Assembly (NCBI RefSeq): GCF_008831285.2 | Contig: NC_045148.1 | Coordinates: forward strand, 23,502,283 to 23,566,282 | DNA: 64,000 nt | Reading direction: 5' to 3' | Source of the DNA: Nymphaea colorata | Lineage: Eukaryota; Streptophyta; Magnoliopsida; Nymphaeales; Nymphaeaceae | Part shown: positions 1 to 10,884 of the stretch, in pieces | Numbering within the stretch: the first letter of the stretch is position 1 | How the letters are laid out: each line of letters begins with the position of its first letter | The notes under the pieces: generated by a model | The model's database searches: none | What the model was told of the DNA's origin: nothing | What the model saw: only the letters and a program-made list of their open reading frames with translations | Program-made: the position numbers and the translations under genes

Positions 1-1430
1 CATATCTCGCAGTTATTGCCTTCAGTGTGAATAGGGCAAAAGTGAATTGCTTGAAGCATCTTTAAGACAAGTCTAATTAATATTTAAAGAACATTAACAA
101 ATAGGGTGACGAGTGCAAGTTTGCTGGGCTATTAGGGTTCATGCAAACTTTACAATTTTAAGATTCACATTTTTAAACAAAGTGTACTTGGATACTATGT
201 GAGGTATAAAGATTTTTTAACTTTTATGAGGTGTATTTAGGTGCTGGCAATGTGTTACTATGCAAGTTGAAAGTTGGACTAGGAGAACGATGAGAGCTTA
301 AGAAAATAAACCAAAACACTAAAGGTTTTTTTTTGCTATTAAACACTTGAGGATAATAAACTAGGCCTTTAAGCAATTCAGCTTATAATGGAACCTTCAA
401 TTTGACCTGGTTCGACCAAGAACCTGGCTTGGTTCTCACTGCTGCGGCAGAGGAAGCAGCCCTATCTGACATTAACGACGTAGAAAAACAGTATTCTCAC
501 TCATTTTGTCAGCCAATTCATTCGCAAATGCCTTTACCAAGTAAAAAGTTCATTGACCATCTGGCAGAAAGCGTAAGCTCCTACCCAGTTTCTTGTCTCC
601 CTAGACTACAAGGTCAGTTTTCTGTGCCTTAAAAGTACTATTACCCACGTTGTACTCCAACTTGTGCATTGATGATCCATCTTTGTAGCATTGGACGTTG
701 ACACCTCTGACACTCAAAATAAACATAGCTGACGTTGTCATTCTACATATATAAAAAACAATAGCAAAGTTAGAATAATTATTCAAACTAAAACTCGCCA
801 AACATCACAGTGCTTAAGACAATCACTTTTTCCATTTAAGTGTTAAAAAAACAGCATAAATCCACCAAAAATATAAGATACAATTTGTACAGCCAAAAGC
901 CTCATTCAGTGGGTTGCACACATGAACATGAACATGTAGACGGACATTTATATGCATTGATAGAACAAGAAAAAAAGACGGGAATGTAGCCTGCAATCTA
1001 CGAAAAGGAAAGTTGATGCATATGCATACAGAGATTTTGTAGCTTGCGAGCTTTAGATATCTAGTAGTTGAGTGACTAAATTATCATAAATGCAGAAAAA
1101 ATCATCAAACTAAAAGAAGGTCTGAACTTTGACAACTTATGATATTTGGTAATCGATGGACAAGAATTTTGGAAGTGGAATGAAGGAAGGAAGGGTGTTC
1201 GAAAGGGGCGGACCTTCTCGGGTTTCTGACAATCGATCTCTCCCTGGTAAATCTGTGGTTCTCATCATCAAGATTCAGAAGTGGATTTTGAGCAACTATC
1301 AATTCAGATGATAAATGGAACGCCAATAAGCAAGATCACTTCAAAGGTTTTGGAAAAGACGAAGCAGCCCTTTTGTTGGACTGTGATTCACCGTGTCATT
1401 GGAGACTTATAGAAGAAGAGCATTGTTTAT
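1..1430. other. Intergenic DNA, no assignable gene
   Basis: AT-rich sequence without a protein I recognise. The one stretch that reads like an exon is 402-612 (listed separately). The rest has frequent stops in all frames on both strands. Confidence 0.5.
402..612 (+). other. Candidate orphan exon, unassigned
   Basis: An open stretch of about 70 codons with no ATG at its start (it opens at a TTG) ends at CTACAAG followed by GTCAGT, a good 5' splice site. The translation is compositionally normal for protein (it includes the run AAAEEAALSDINDVEKQ and later PSKKFIDHLAESV), not low-complexity. I recognise no family, and I see no partner exon within the next kilobase. It could be a real exon of a gene extending left of the window, a captured exon, or chance. 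The evidence is limited to openness plus a donor site. Confidence 0.2.
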
Positions 1431-2211
1431 GCTTACATTGCTAATGATCTGATAAGTCCATGGAAAGCAGCTGCGAACCCTAAGTTCTCTTTCTTAGGAG
1501 GGATGATTTTCATGTAAGGGTTCATATTGAGGATGAACTCAGGGTAGTTTTTAGAAGGGGAGAATGGAAAATGTGCCGAAGAGTGATGGTTGCCAGCAGA
1601 TGGGATCCAAGATGCTCCTTATCGATTGAGGAGAAATGGGAGTGCCAATCTGGATTAGGGTTCCTAATTTGCCAGTATTTTTATGGAATTGATGCACTTT
1701 CCAAGCTACTGCCAGAGCACTATAGAGAGAACCGATGGAAGATGACATCCATACTCTATCGATGTCAAGAATTGGGCTTGCAGAATCTGTGTGCAGGTAG
1801 CATTGGATTTCAATCCAAAATCCGAGGTTGAATTGGAAGCTGAAAGGAACGTTATACCCAGAAAGTTTGGAATGAAGAGATTGATTTAGAGGAGACCAGC
1901 AATTGTGGAGTAACTTGAAGACCAACCAGCTGGTGGGTGACGAGAAGATAGAGCAGGAGATAGAGAATCAATTGATAACAAAAAGAATCGAAGGGGAGAA
2001 CCGTGAGTCTTCATCAGGTTTGATTCATTCTCCTCCATTAAAAAATAATTTTCAGGATTCTTGTTGTTTGGATGGAACGAAAAGTAGCAAAGAAATGAGT
2101 GGTTTGGAGAGTGAGGTTATGGTGAACGACTCACCACCAGGTTTGTCAAGAAGAGAAAGTGGGAGAAGAGTTGGTAAGAAAGGGAAGGCGATTGATGATG
2201 CTTCCACATGA
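1430..2211 (+). pseudogene. Decayed DUF4283-domain protein (retroelement-type) relic
   Basis: Read across frames, the plus strand gives the landmarks of the plant DUF4283 domain, usually found in LINE ORF1-like and zinc-knuckle proteins. RDDFHVRVHIEDELRVVF then a GEWKM block (about 1499-1570) continue in frame to ASRWDPRCSL (to about 1630). After a frameshift comes GVPIWIRVPNLPVFLWN followed by a stop (about 1640-1690). After another shift comes ICVQVALDFNPKSEVELE (about 1778-1830). Spacing fits the roughly 140-residue family domain. The downstream 1903-2211 stretch is a polar Glu/Ser/Lys-rich linker of the kind that follows this domain. No CCHC knuckle, endonuclease or reverse transcriptase is visible after it. 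At least two frameshifts and several stops make it a fossil. It is the only clearly coding relic on the plus strand. Confidence 0.6.
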
Positions 2212-2404
2212 TGATGAGGAACATCATTCCAGAGTAATGAGGATAGGGTCGAGGCAGGAAAAGGAGAAACAGAGTCCACAACACCAAATATATCCTATGA
2301 CAGCACTATATTACGGACACATCCAACATTGTGTGTCCGGTTTTCTTCACCTTATATGTCTAATGAGGAAGGAATTAGCATTCCACTAGCTGCTATGAAA
2401 ACAA

Positions 2405-2897
2405 ATCGGTTGGGTCTTCATCTCCTATCCTGATTTAAAAACAAGTTCAGATCCGACAAACATATGCATATGTATCATTTCACATCCTTGTTGGATCCCA
2501 CTGGAACATTGGACTCCCAGTCTCATTCAACTTATGAAAGAGCATGACCAATCTAAACCCTTTTGCTCCAAATTTCTGCACCAAAAATGGAACCAAAATC
2601 AGGTCGAGTGGTAATTGAACTTATTAAATCTATTTACATAACTAATCAAAGTGAATTCGCAAAACCAAATTACCGATGCTTCATGACGATGGTCAGGTCA
2701 ACAATGGGACTTGGGTCAAAATCCAACCAAATGGAGTCCGAGATCCAGAATGGAGAATTCCCAGTGCCACCAGGAAGCATCTGGCAACTCACAAAAATAC
2801 ACCTTTGTTATTATAAAAACCACACAGTTGTTCCATGATAAAATACTATATATATATATATATAATTAGTTAGTTAGTACCCTTTAAACGAACTTTA
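2405..2897 (+). repeat. Dispersed ~490 bp repeat, arm A (inverted partner at 10885-11365)
   Basis: The reverse complement of 10885-11365 aligns along this whole stretch. Shared landmarks include a CGGTTGGGT motif near the left end, a GATCCGACA/GATTCGACA motif, the ACATATGCATATGTATCA region, CCACACAGTTGTNCCATGAT near 2820, a TA-rich tract, and TACCCTTTAAAC at the right end. Identity looks roughly 75-80 percent with small indels. No coding capacity is evident. The two arms lie 8 kb apart in opposite orientation, each downstream of one of the receptor-kinase pseudogenes. They are probably independent insertions of one non-autonomous element, or the ends of a rearranged block. Confidence 0.65.
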
Positions 2898-3530
2898 CGC
2901 TCAACTATGTTTTCTCACCCTTCGGCCCTTGGCCCTTTCCTTTCACCACTTTGCGGCTTCACCCCTTTGGCCTTTCCCTTTCTGGTGAATTTGGGCACAA
3001 TCGGATTATGGGCAGGAAAGAAATTGCGACTGCTTTAAGTTTTCTGGAGGTGGATCGCTGTTGACTGTGGAGCCCGACCCGATCCATTTCTGGCATGGGC
3101 AACACAGGCGTGAAGCTCCTTTTCACATGGAGCTTTCTTGGGCTGGCAAGGGCAGGCCCCCATGCCAGCCCCACGATAGCTCCGCTACTGATTTCATGTA
3201 TTGATGTGAACTCAAATTATGGCAGTTGGGGTATCCTTTCTTGAGAATATGACAACGGCAATAATGGACAAATTATCAAGCCTCTTTTGTGCAACTTTCA
3301 TTGGAAGTGTTTAAGTTGTTCTACAAGATTAGTCACTCAAATTGCTCAGGAATAAATGCACAAATATATTAACTAAATGATTATAAAAGACTGTGTGTAA
3401 GCAATGCAAGTGACAGTGCTCAATGAAAGCAATCACACTACATTTCTACATCGAACTATTTGGTAACTGCCGTCTGGCCATTTTAGCTAATCACTAGTTG
3501 TGCCCTGGACTATTTCTCCTTTTGTCATTC
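2898..3530. other. Non-coding spacer
   Basis: Contains a moderately GC-rich part (2920-3180) that ends in GATAGCTCCGCTACTG, similar to the 'agctccgcc' ends of the short dispersed repeats at 8.7 and 9.7 kb. No protein match was recognised. Confidence 0.4.
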
Positions 3531-3531
3531 A

Positions 3532-3834
3532 TCATGTTCTCTGACGTATCCTTCTTAACCCTGCAGCCACATCCTTCATTTCCATTCTCTCATTTGGAGA
3601 CTCCCTTGAACACGACAAGCCTATCTCCATGATCGTCACCAGCAGCCCATTCCTAGCAGCTGATGTTTCAGTTGCAGTATTGTTGCTTTCGTTTAGAAGA
3701 TGGCTATCAATGACATCTAAAATCCCCATCAAACTGTTCATCAGTAGGTTTTCTTCTGGTAAACACCTCCAGGAGAAGAATTCCATAGCTGTAGACATCT
3801 GCTTTGGCTGATACCTTTCCAGCCATCCCAAATT
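3532..3834 (-). pseudogene. C-terminal kinase exon of the receptor-kinase pseudogene
   Basis: Starts in the frame of GMAGKVSAKADVYSYGILLL and TRRKPTDEQFDGDF, the usual kinase subdomain IX-X region. It then jumps frame into DVIDSHLLNES: the segment normally reading LRQWV...AF between them is deleted. The tail GLSCSRESPNERMEMKDVAAGL matches subdomain XI and the C-terminus of this subfamily, with a stop just below 3532. The paralogue still has the LRQWV segment, which makes the deletion easy to see. Confidence 0.8.
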
Positions 3835-4718
3835 ATAAGTCAACCGCTCAACAATATTAGACATCATTAGCAAGAACAATATAATTGGCTAGTGCTCATC
3901 TATGACACAATTGCAATAATTGGTTTTGGCTAGAGGCCTGGAAATTAGTGGACTTAAGATCAATTGAACCTCCAATCCTCCTTTCTCTTGTTGTATTCTC
4001 ATATATACATCTAAAAAGAATACAAGATTATGATTTAGAACTGAAGTCTTATATATTTATATGATATTCTAGTGCTCTTAAAAGAATTCAAACATGTATC
4101 CATTTTTTTTTCTATGGGGCATGTGAAATTTGTTGAGATTCATCAACTGTATGGTGCAGTGATTTCATAACATAAATGCCTAATGAAACTCATCTTACTT
4201 CTAATTCTCCTGTGACCTATCTCAATGTTCTCTTAAATGGCTCCTAAATCAAGTGAATTATTCAAAAGTGCCAATTGTTAGCCAGTCTCAAGCCATTAGG
4301 TAGAAAGGTATTTACGATTAGGATTCTTTTATGCAAAAAAGGAATAAAATTTATAACTTCTGTTAAAAGAAGAAGATCAATTGCAGTCTGTTGAGGACAT
4401 GAAAACAACACATGTATGTGAGCACAAAGCAATGAAAAACTAGCATGCAACACCATAAGCCATAGGAACAATGAATACACTGTCCATGTAAAATAGTTTA
4501 TCAATGACCTTTACATATAATTGAAATCATTATACAAGTGAAATCAGTGTGCTATCTATGTTACTGATGACACTTTTTCATATTTTTGACCTTAAAAACA
4601 GTTTCAATGGTAAAAACTGTAGCCAAAACATTGACTACAACAATGCATTTTTTTGCAATGTCTTAAACAATATAAAATTAAAAAAAAACTTAATGATTAT
4701 TTCAATATAAATAAAAAA

Positions 4719-4749
<31 letters not shown>

Positions 4750-5010
4750 GAAAGAGAGAGAGAGAGAGAGTCCACTAGGACTGGCAAACCCACCCACTAT
4801 CTCTTTGCCCCTCCAATGCTATCCCACCTTCTCTTCCTCTTTCTCTGGGAAAGCATTATTGAAGAGAAAGAGAGTGTGTTCACACATGCACACTCTCTTA
4901 TGAGAACTCAAAGCCAGGTCACGTTGACTCAAGGAACGTATCAGGCAATTATACTCACACTTCGTGAAACACAAAATTTATAAAAAGACAAAAAAATAAG
5001 GGATACATAC
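3835..5010 (-). other. Intron of the receptor-kinase pseudogene, acceptor mutated
   Basis: The donor GTATGT at 5010 is intact. The acceptor dinucleotide expected just before the last exon (codons for EFGMAGKVS) reads AT, not AG, so splicing at this site would fail. The 1176 bp intron carries a (TA)n(GA)n microsatellite at 4724-4770. The paralogue has the same intron at the same codon, 531 bp long, with an intact acceptor. Confidence 0.65.
4724..4770. repeat. Compound (TA)n(GA)n microsatellite
   Basis: A run of TA dinucleotides followed directly by GA dinucleotides. The same compound arrangement recurs at 19699-19741 and 33956-34012. Confidence 0.8.
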
Positions 5011-5880
5011 CTGGCGCAATGTATCATGTGGTTCCAAGAGTGGCTGTAAGAGTAGAGTAATTCTGACCAACTAGAATCTTTGCAATGCCAAAATCGCTGA
5101 CGTATGCAGTCTCGTTCTCATCTAGAAGCACATTACTTGGCTTCAGATCACAATGAACTATATTCTCCAAATAACCATGGTGAGGATATTCTAGAGCACA
5201 AGCCACATCAATCATGATATCCAATCTCTGAAAGAGATTCTAGTGATGGCCACCCAAATGTAGACAGACTTCTAGGCCCCCAAGGGGCATGTATTGAAGA
5301 ACTAATGCCTTGAAATCTCTAGTAGAGCAAGACGTAATGACTTTAACGAGGTTTCGATGCCTGATTTGGTGCATAACAGTGCGCTCGATGTCAAAACTTT
5401 TAGATGATCCCTCAAATAACAAATTAAGGACCTTAACAGCCACTGCCGTTCCATCTGCTAGAATTCCTTTGTACACTGAACCAAAGCATCCATTCCCAAG
5501 AAAATTTGCATAAATGAAGTTGCTCATTGCATGCAATAGCTCTATGTGAGAAATCAATGGAAGTGTAATTCCTCATAATGTTTCAATGTCATCAGGATGT
5601 TTCAACAACCCCTTCTTTCTATAGCATGAGATACCAATGAGTGTGCAAAGAATGACAACAAGTGGCAAGCTTCCAATTGCGCAAGCAGCAATGACTCTAG
5701 CCGCATTGCTCTTACTCTGCCTCTTTGTTTTGACTAAGCACAATGGGGCATCGAACTTGGGAGCTCAACATAGTGCATAGTTCCCTAGGAACGACTCAGC
5801 AGAACGGTTTGCAAAATTTCCACCACTTGGAATCACTCCTTAGATTGAAGGACAAGTCCAAGACGTGGATGTGTTGAAGT
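5011..5880 (-). pseudogene. Transmembrane and kinase exon of the receptor-kinase pseudogene
   Basis: Order on the minus strand: a transmembrane helix (AACAIGSLPLVVILCTLIGI, about 5640-5700); a juxtamembrane basic stretch CYRKKGLLKHPDD; a TGA; then ISHIELLHAMSNF leading into the glycine loop GNGCFGSV and the VAIK-type lysine AVKVL, both intact. HRNLVKVITSC and [12 protein letters not shown] follow. A TAG interrupts the sequence before RLDIMIDVACALEY. The catalytic loop is HCDLKPSNVLLDEN and the DFG motif is DFGIAKIL. The exon ends at ATLGTT-stop-YIAPG followed by GTATGT, a good donor at 5010. Only nonsense changes, not deletions, break the kinase here, so it decayed recently compared with the second copy. 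Confidence 0.85.
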
Positions 5881-7731
5881 TTCTCCAATGATTTTGGTAT
5901 CTAACCCGAGAGCTTGTTGTGGGAAAGGTCAATAGCCCCAATGTTTACCATGTGAACAAGTTGTTGAGGAATGTGGCGATCAAATGTGTTGTGAGAGAGG
6001 TTCAAATACTCCAGCATTTGAAGCTTTGATAATGATGCAGGCAACTCTCCACTCAGCATGTTTGTAGAGATATCAATGTAGTCCATCATGGCTAAATTTC
6101 TGAGATTCAGAGGGAGGTGACCAGTGAAATAGTTGTCTTGCAATTTTAGCACAAACAAGTCCAACTCACAAAGACCAGGTGGTAGTGTTGATGACAAATT
6201 GTTTGAGCTTACATCCAGCTTTATCAAACTAGTGAGATTGTTTATAGATCTTAAAATTGACCCAATTAGCATGTTGTGTCCAATCGTAAAAGCATACATG
6301 CGGACCAACTGATACATTGACAGTGGGATTGGGCCTTCTAATGCATTGTTGTAAAGAAGAAACACCTGTAAGCTGTACATCTATCCTATATTTGGTGGAA
6401 TGAGCCCTTTTATTTTGTTCGAACTCAAACATAAGGCAATTAACTTGGTCAAGTTGGCTAGGTTCAATGGGATAGTACCTTCAATCTGATTAGAGGAAAG
6501 GTCAAGTGTTGACAAGGTGGTTTTCAGGTTTCCAATAGAGGCAGGAAGAATGCCGTTCAAAAAGTTATGTCACAAATCAACTTTCTCTAGCATCCGACAC
6601 CTTGTGAGGGATGTGAGAATGGAGAGCTTGCGGCTGCCAGAGACATTGGTCAACATACTTCTCCCTAGGTAAAGGCGCCTGAGTTGTGACAGACTACCTA
6701 ATTCTAATGGCATCAGACCACTAAATTTATTGCTTTCTGCAGTAACAACTTGAAGTCTTGTAGCATTAGAAAGAGAAGCCCAGAGAGTTCCATCAAAATT
6801 GTTTGCAGCCATATAGAGTTGTTCAAGATTGGGCAGGAAGCGGCCAGCATTTTTTGGGAGATGCCCTATCAGTTGATTGGTCATGAAACTCAAACCCAAA
6901 AGAGCAGATAGGTTAAACAAGCTCTCAGGCAGTGTACCAGTGAGATTGTTCATTTGCATGCTAAAGGCCATCAAGTGGGTTAGGCTTCCCAACTCAGGAG
7001 GAATGTTTCCCTGTATCTGATTTTCACCGATATTAAACCTCTTTAGTTTTGTGACATTAGCCAAAGCAACTGGAATAGTGCCAATGTTTAAGTACTTGAG
7101 TTCTGACAAACTGCCTAAAGACTTTGGGAAGCTTCCATAGAATTGGTTATCTGGTGCTAACAGTATTTGGAGACCTCGACAATGGCTCAATGTTTGTGTG
7201 ATCGACCCCTCAAAATGGTTTTTTCTTATGGAAAGTTTTTTTAACAGAGGGAGACGACTAAAATCAACGAGAAGGTGACCATGGAAACTGTCATTCGAGA
7301 GATCAAGATCCTGTAAGAAGGAGAGATTGCTGATGTATGGGGAGATAGTACCTTCAAGTGCCTTTTCGGAGAGGTTCAGAGCAACGACCCTATTTGAACC
7401 ACTAGAAAGAGATGTTGGAATTCCAATTTGATAACACATTATAAGGGTCTCTGTTGACGAGGGATTTGAAAGACAGCAATGTGAATTGGTCAGTCACATT
7501 GCTCAGAGAAGCAAGGGCAGAGGGCACCTCCCTTTGGCCGAGAAACACAAAAGGTACACAAATGGATGCAATGACCGACTGGTGGTAGCCATGCATGTCC
7601 AATTTTCTATGCAAAACATGCACAAACAGAAGAACAAGGAAGGTCTTTAATTTATGTATGGATCCACTTCTAGAAAATTTGTGCGTTTCTTTACAAATTG
7701 AGGAAGACTCAGGTCTACTGGTTTGGAGCAT
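5880..7731 (-). pseudogene. LRR ectodomain part of the receptor-kinase pseudogene
   Basis: The N-terminal segment has an in-frame Met at 7596 followed by a hydrophobic stretch (SVIASICVPFVFLG), a plausible signal-peptide core. It continues into the LRRNT motif TDQFTLLSFKSL...NVLSNWNSNISF. Then a deletion with frameshift removes the usual Cys-Trp-x-Gly-Val segment, and the reading resumes as SNRVVALNLSEKALEGTISP. Many 24-residue plant LRRs follow with the LxxLxLxxNxLxGxIP pattern, e.g. NNLTGTLPESLFNLSAL and HNKLSG. The first block is 6570-7439 and the second 5901-6380. Between them the frame is still readable as LRRs but carries stops. Near 5800 a SxxSFLGNYALC capping motif can be read in another frame, marking the normal end of the ectodomain. 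Confidence 0.85.
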
Positions 7732-7759
7732 ATTGCTTCACACTTCCAAATCTAGCCGC

Positions 7760-8660
7760 ATGACTAATGGTAAAATCAATGATACTTTTTCTTGGCCGCC
7801 CTTGTCTTATTTCCCTTCACCAAATTTTCATTCTATTCAGTCCCAAAGCAAAGCTGTCGATTTGAACTTTTTTTAGGACACCCAAAGCTCTGTTTCGACC
7901 ATAATCACAAAGATTGTTTTTGCCTTTAAATGGATAGGTTTTTTCTCAACGATGAGTTCAAAAAAAAAAGATATAAAAATAATGGAAAAATAAGGTACAT
8001 TTTTTTAAAAATAAAAAAACTTTAAAGTACGAGAAAAATAAAATAAACGAGAAACTAATAGGGCAACATTAAAAAAATAGATAAGAAGTAAATAAAAATT
8101 AGAAAGTGGAAACAAGCAGTTTGACAATAAAAAAGATTCAAAAAATGCCTACAGTGAAAAAAAGGAAAAATGAGAATAATGCAGAAAAAATTTGTTTTTT
8201 TGCTATGGCATGTTTTTTTTTCAAAAATGAAACGGCATTTTTTGTCTTTTTATTCAGCTGACTTATTTTTCACGCATTTAATGCTTTGTTTTTCGAAAAA
8301 AATGTGTTTTTTTTGTGACTATGTCAACTTTCTACCTAATTGTATTTGTCATTTATCACAACCTATATAAGTGGTGGTTCTCACTAATAAAAAAAACATG
8401 TGAAACTACTGTGTTTATTGGTTAGTGTGAATACGGGGATCCATATGATGACACCCATACTTTAGTTTTAACCAACATAAATGAAGCAAGGATGGGATCC
8501 TGTTGAGTACGTTGTATTTAGCGGACGGGCCATGTATTTTATCAATCAACCGTTTTTTTTTGCTAGTGAAACTATTTCATCAGATTAGCTTGAAATATTG
8601 GCTCGAATCAGCCAACAGCGATTAAAACGGACTACTTGGACCCACTTGGATTAGAAACAT
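7760..8660. other. AT-rich intergenic DNA, 5' flank of the receptor-kinase pseudogene
   Basis: Long A and T runs. No protein, RNA gene or promoter motif could be supported. Confidence 0.5.
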
Positions 8661-8667
8661 TTTCTAA

Positions 8668-8795
8668 AATATTTTAAGGGCAGAACTAAAATTTTTGAAA
8701 AATTTAATGGATAAAATTGAAAATTTTAAAACTTGAGGGTGTGATGGCATCTGCCAATTCACCTTTCCTTCTACCCCTGTATGCAGAAGAAGGAT
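8668..8795 (+). repeat. Short dispersed 'GGGCGGAGCTAGAA'-type repeat fragment
   Basis: Starts AGGGCAGAACTAAAATTTTT, continues through A/T-rich sequence with ATTGAAAATTTTAAAACTTGAGG, and ends near CTACCCCTGTATGC. A related inverted copy lies at 9716-9872. This looks like a short non-autonomous repeat common between plant genes. The class (SINE or MITE) cannot be fixed from the sequence alone. Confidence 0.4.
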
Positions 8796-9715
8796 ATAAA
8801 CGAAACTGGTTATATGCATCATGCAGAGGAGTGTAAAAAAATCCAAACATTCCTAATAAAGTGAAAAATGGAGGTTTTGGAAAGGACAAAAGGAAATTTA
8901 TAAAAAAATTTAAAAGTCTAAAAGATACACTTCATCATAAAATATTTTTAAAATACTCCAATCTTCCCTCTTTTTTCCTTTGAGTGTACATATGTTGCAG
9001 GAGCAAGCAACTCAATCTCGTTATAACCTAAGGAGCAGTGTTAGTCCATAAGAAGTGTTGGTCCAATTTCACTTGCTTTAGTAGGGGCAGCTCATGTTGC
9101 GAGAGCAATGGACCCATGTCCATTTTCCAATTTAGAAGCAACTGGGTAGTTGCCTACACCAGCCCACATGTTTTCCTGAATCGGAAACCCAAGTAAAATT
9201 GGAAATATTCCATAGCATCTGCCAATACGAGCAACATATATGAAAATGACAAGTGGTAATTAATCAGTTTTTATACTTTGTTTAACTATGTTTAAAAAGA
9301 ATCTAATTGTTAATATTTTGTGCTGACTCACAACTACATCATCTAAATCACTGGACTGGAGTTAGGGCAACTTCATCCACTCCTTTCAAAAGCGGATTTT
9401 AGTCACACTATTGGCTATTGATTCAAACCACTAACCCATATCATGGTCGTCTTATATGTTATGTTTCAAAAAAAATTAGCATTTTTGTTTTCTAATTAAA
9501 ATCGATGGAAGACCTAGCCTACTCTCTTGGAAAGAATGTGATATCGCTTTCTTATTTCCACACTTTGCGTCTTCGGCACGTTCTTATTTCCACATTCTAA
9601 TCAACAAGATTGTTTCTTAGCTTAGCAAACATATTTTCAGTATCATGCTTTTTGTCAGTTTTCGACTCTTTATCTTCTTTTTTTTATTTCTATTTTGTTT
9701 TTTATGTGGAAGGCA

Positions 9716-9872
9716 GGGTCTGAGCCACCTCAATTTAAAAAAAAAAATTACATATAAATTTTAGAAAATTTTATTTATTTTATATAAAAATTTGTTATAT
9801 TTCAGCCCGTATTAAAATTTAGAAACTTTAATCCAGCTCCCTTCATGGAAAATTTCTAGCTCCGCCCCAGGT
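9716..9872 (-). repeat. Short dispersed 'GGGCGGAGCTAGAA'-type repeat, second copy
   Basis: The reverse complement starts GGGGCGGAGCTAGAAATTTT, runs through AT-rich sequence and ends AGGTGGCTCAGACCCTGCC. It is a better-preserved relative of 8668-8795 in the opposite orientation. Confidence 0.45.
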
Positions 9873-10004
9873 GGAATGGCTTATTGGACACTATCAATAG
9901 AGCAATTCCCACCAATCAGATGACAGATGTTATTAGAATCAGCCTGAATCAGCTCAAATGGGCCAACACATCCTTTCCAATAAATGCTCTACGCACAAGG
10001 AGTC

Positions 10005-10327
10005 ATTGCTGGGCTCGAGCTCGAGTCGAGCTGTACAAGATCAGCAAAAGGTCGACTATAGAACAAAATAGTGGAATGGACTCGACTTGAGCTGTACATG
10101 ATCTGCAAAAGGTTGACTCAATAGACCAAATCGGTGCTTAATTTGGGCTTGTTCAAGTTCCTTTACGAACTTTAATTAAAAAAAAAAAGATAAGCTAAAT
10201 TAAAGAAAATAGAGCCAAATTCATGTAACTTGAACTCGACTCATTTATAAGCTTGTGTTATCAAATCGAGCATAATTGAACAAGCTCGAGCCGAACTTGA
10301 GTTGGCTTGACTAATTGTACAGCCCTA
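10005..10327. repeat. Non-autonomous 'TCGAGCTCGAG' repeat element with internal 61 bp duplication
   Basis: Bounded by GGGCTCGAGCTCGAGTCGAG on the left and TTGACTAATTGTACAGCCCT on the right, with several TCGAGC motifs in both orientations between. CTGTACAAGATCAGCAAAAGG at 10031 recurs as CTGTACATGATCTGCAAAAGG at 10092, a 61 bp direct duplication. A relative lies at 25510-25670. Plausibly a hAT-like non-autonomous element; no transposase is present. Confidence 0.45.
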
Positions 10328-10329
10328 TC

Positions 10330-10884
10330 TAGTTCCAAAGAATTTCAGCACTACTCAACTATTCGGGGTCAGGAAGTTAAGGGTTTGTGTCTGCTCAAGA
10401 AGAGAAAGAAACCAGGAACAAGTTATGTTCCACCTTTTCCTGTTTCAAAAGAATATTTCTTTTACTCGGCAACTGTGAGACAGCAAAGCGTATATACTTG
10501 TGTTTTTATGTTAGTATGAACAGCGAAGGCACTTATCTTTTCAAATAAATTGATAGGAAAATTTGAAAGTTTATCTAAAGATATGGGGATAAGAAGAAAT
10601 ACAAAATGTTTGCACTGTTGATTAAGAGTAAACTTCTGCTAGTTACTAAATAGCTTACGTATAATTATTAAGATGAAAAGACTAAAAGTAGTTTCCATAT
10701 AAACAAATTAATCAGCTCATTAATTTCCTTTATCAGTCACCATGACGACACCAAATAACATACATACATGGTTCACTATGTCCCAACTAGTTATGCCCTT
10801 TTATTAATGCATAAAAGATTAAAATTGATGTTGCTTTACTTAATTATAGAATTATTAGGTGAGAAAAGATAGGCGAGTGTACAT
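10330..10884. other. Intergenic, nothing recognised
   Basis: Mixed composition with short open frames only. No match to any family I know. Confidence 0.4.

Larger units (their letters stand above)
3532..7731 (-). pseudogene. LRR receptor-like kinase pseudogene, subfamily XII (non-RD)
   Basis: A near full-length relic of the FLS2/EFR/Xa21-type class: N-terminal cap, LRR ectodomain, one transmembrane helix, Ser/Thr kinase, one intron late in the kinase. Such proteins sit in the plasma membrane and detect extracellular ligands. The kinase loop is HCDLKPSN (5.1 kb), i.e. non-RD, which is typical of pattern-recognition receptors. Lesions seen: frameshift near 7405 between the N-terminal cap and first LRR; TGA near 6568 where Trp is expected; TAG near 6380; TAG near 5900 and a frameshift just after; TGA in the juxtamembrane region (about 5573); TAG at 5240-5242; TGA in the GYIAP motif (about 5024); intron acceptor AT instead of AG at 3835; and a frameshift plus deletion in the last exon. 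The broken paralogue at 11.6-13.05 kb shares the intron position. The gene cannot make an intact receptor. Confidence 0.88.

Noticed and set aside
3629-3811. Plus-strand frames opposite the kinase exons (also 5310-5513 and 7595-7876)
   Set aside because: They are antisense shadows of the receptor-kinase pseudogene.
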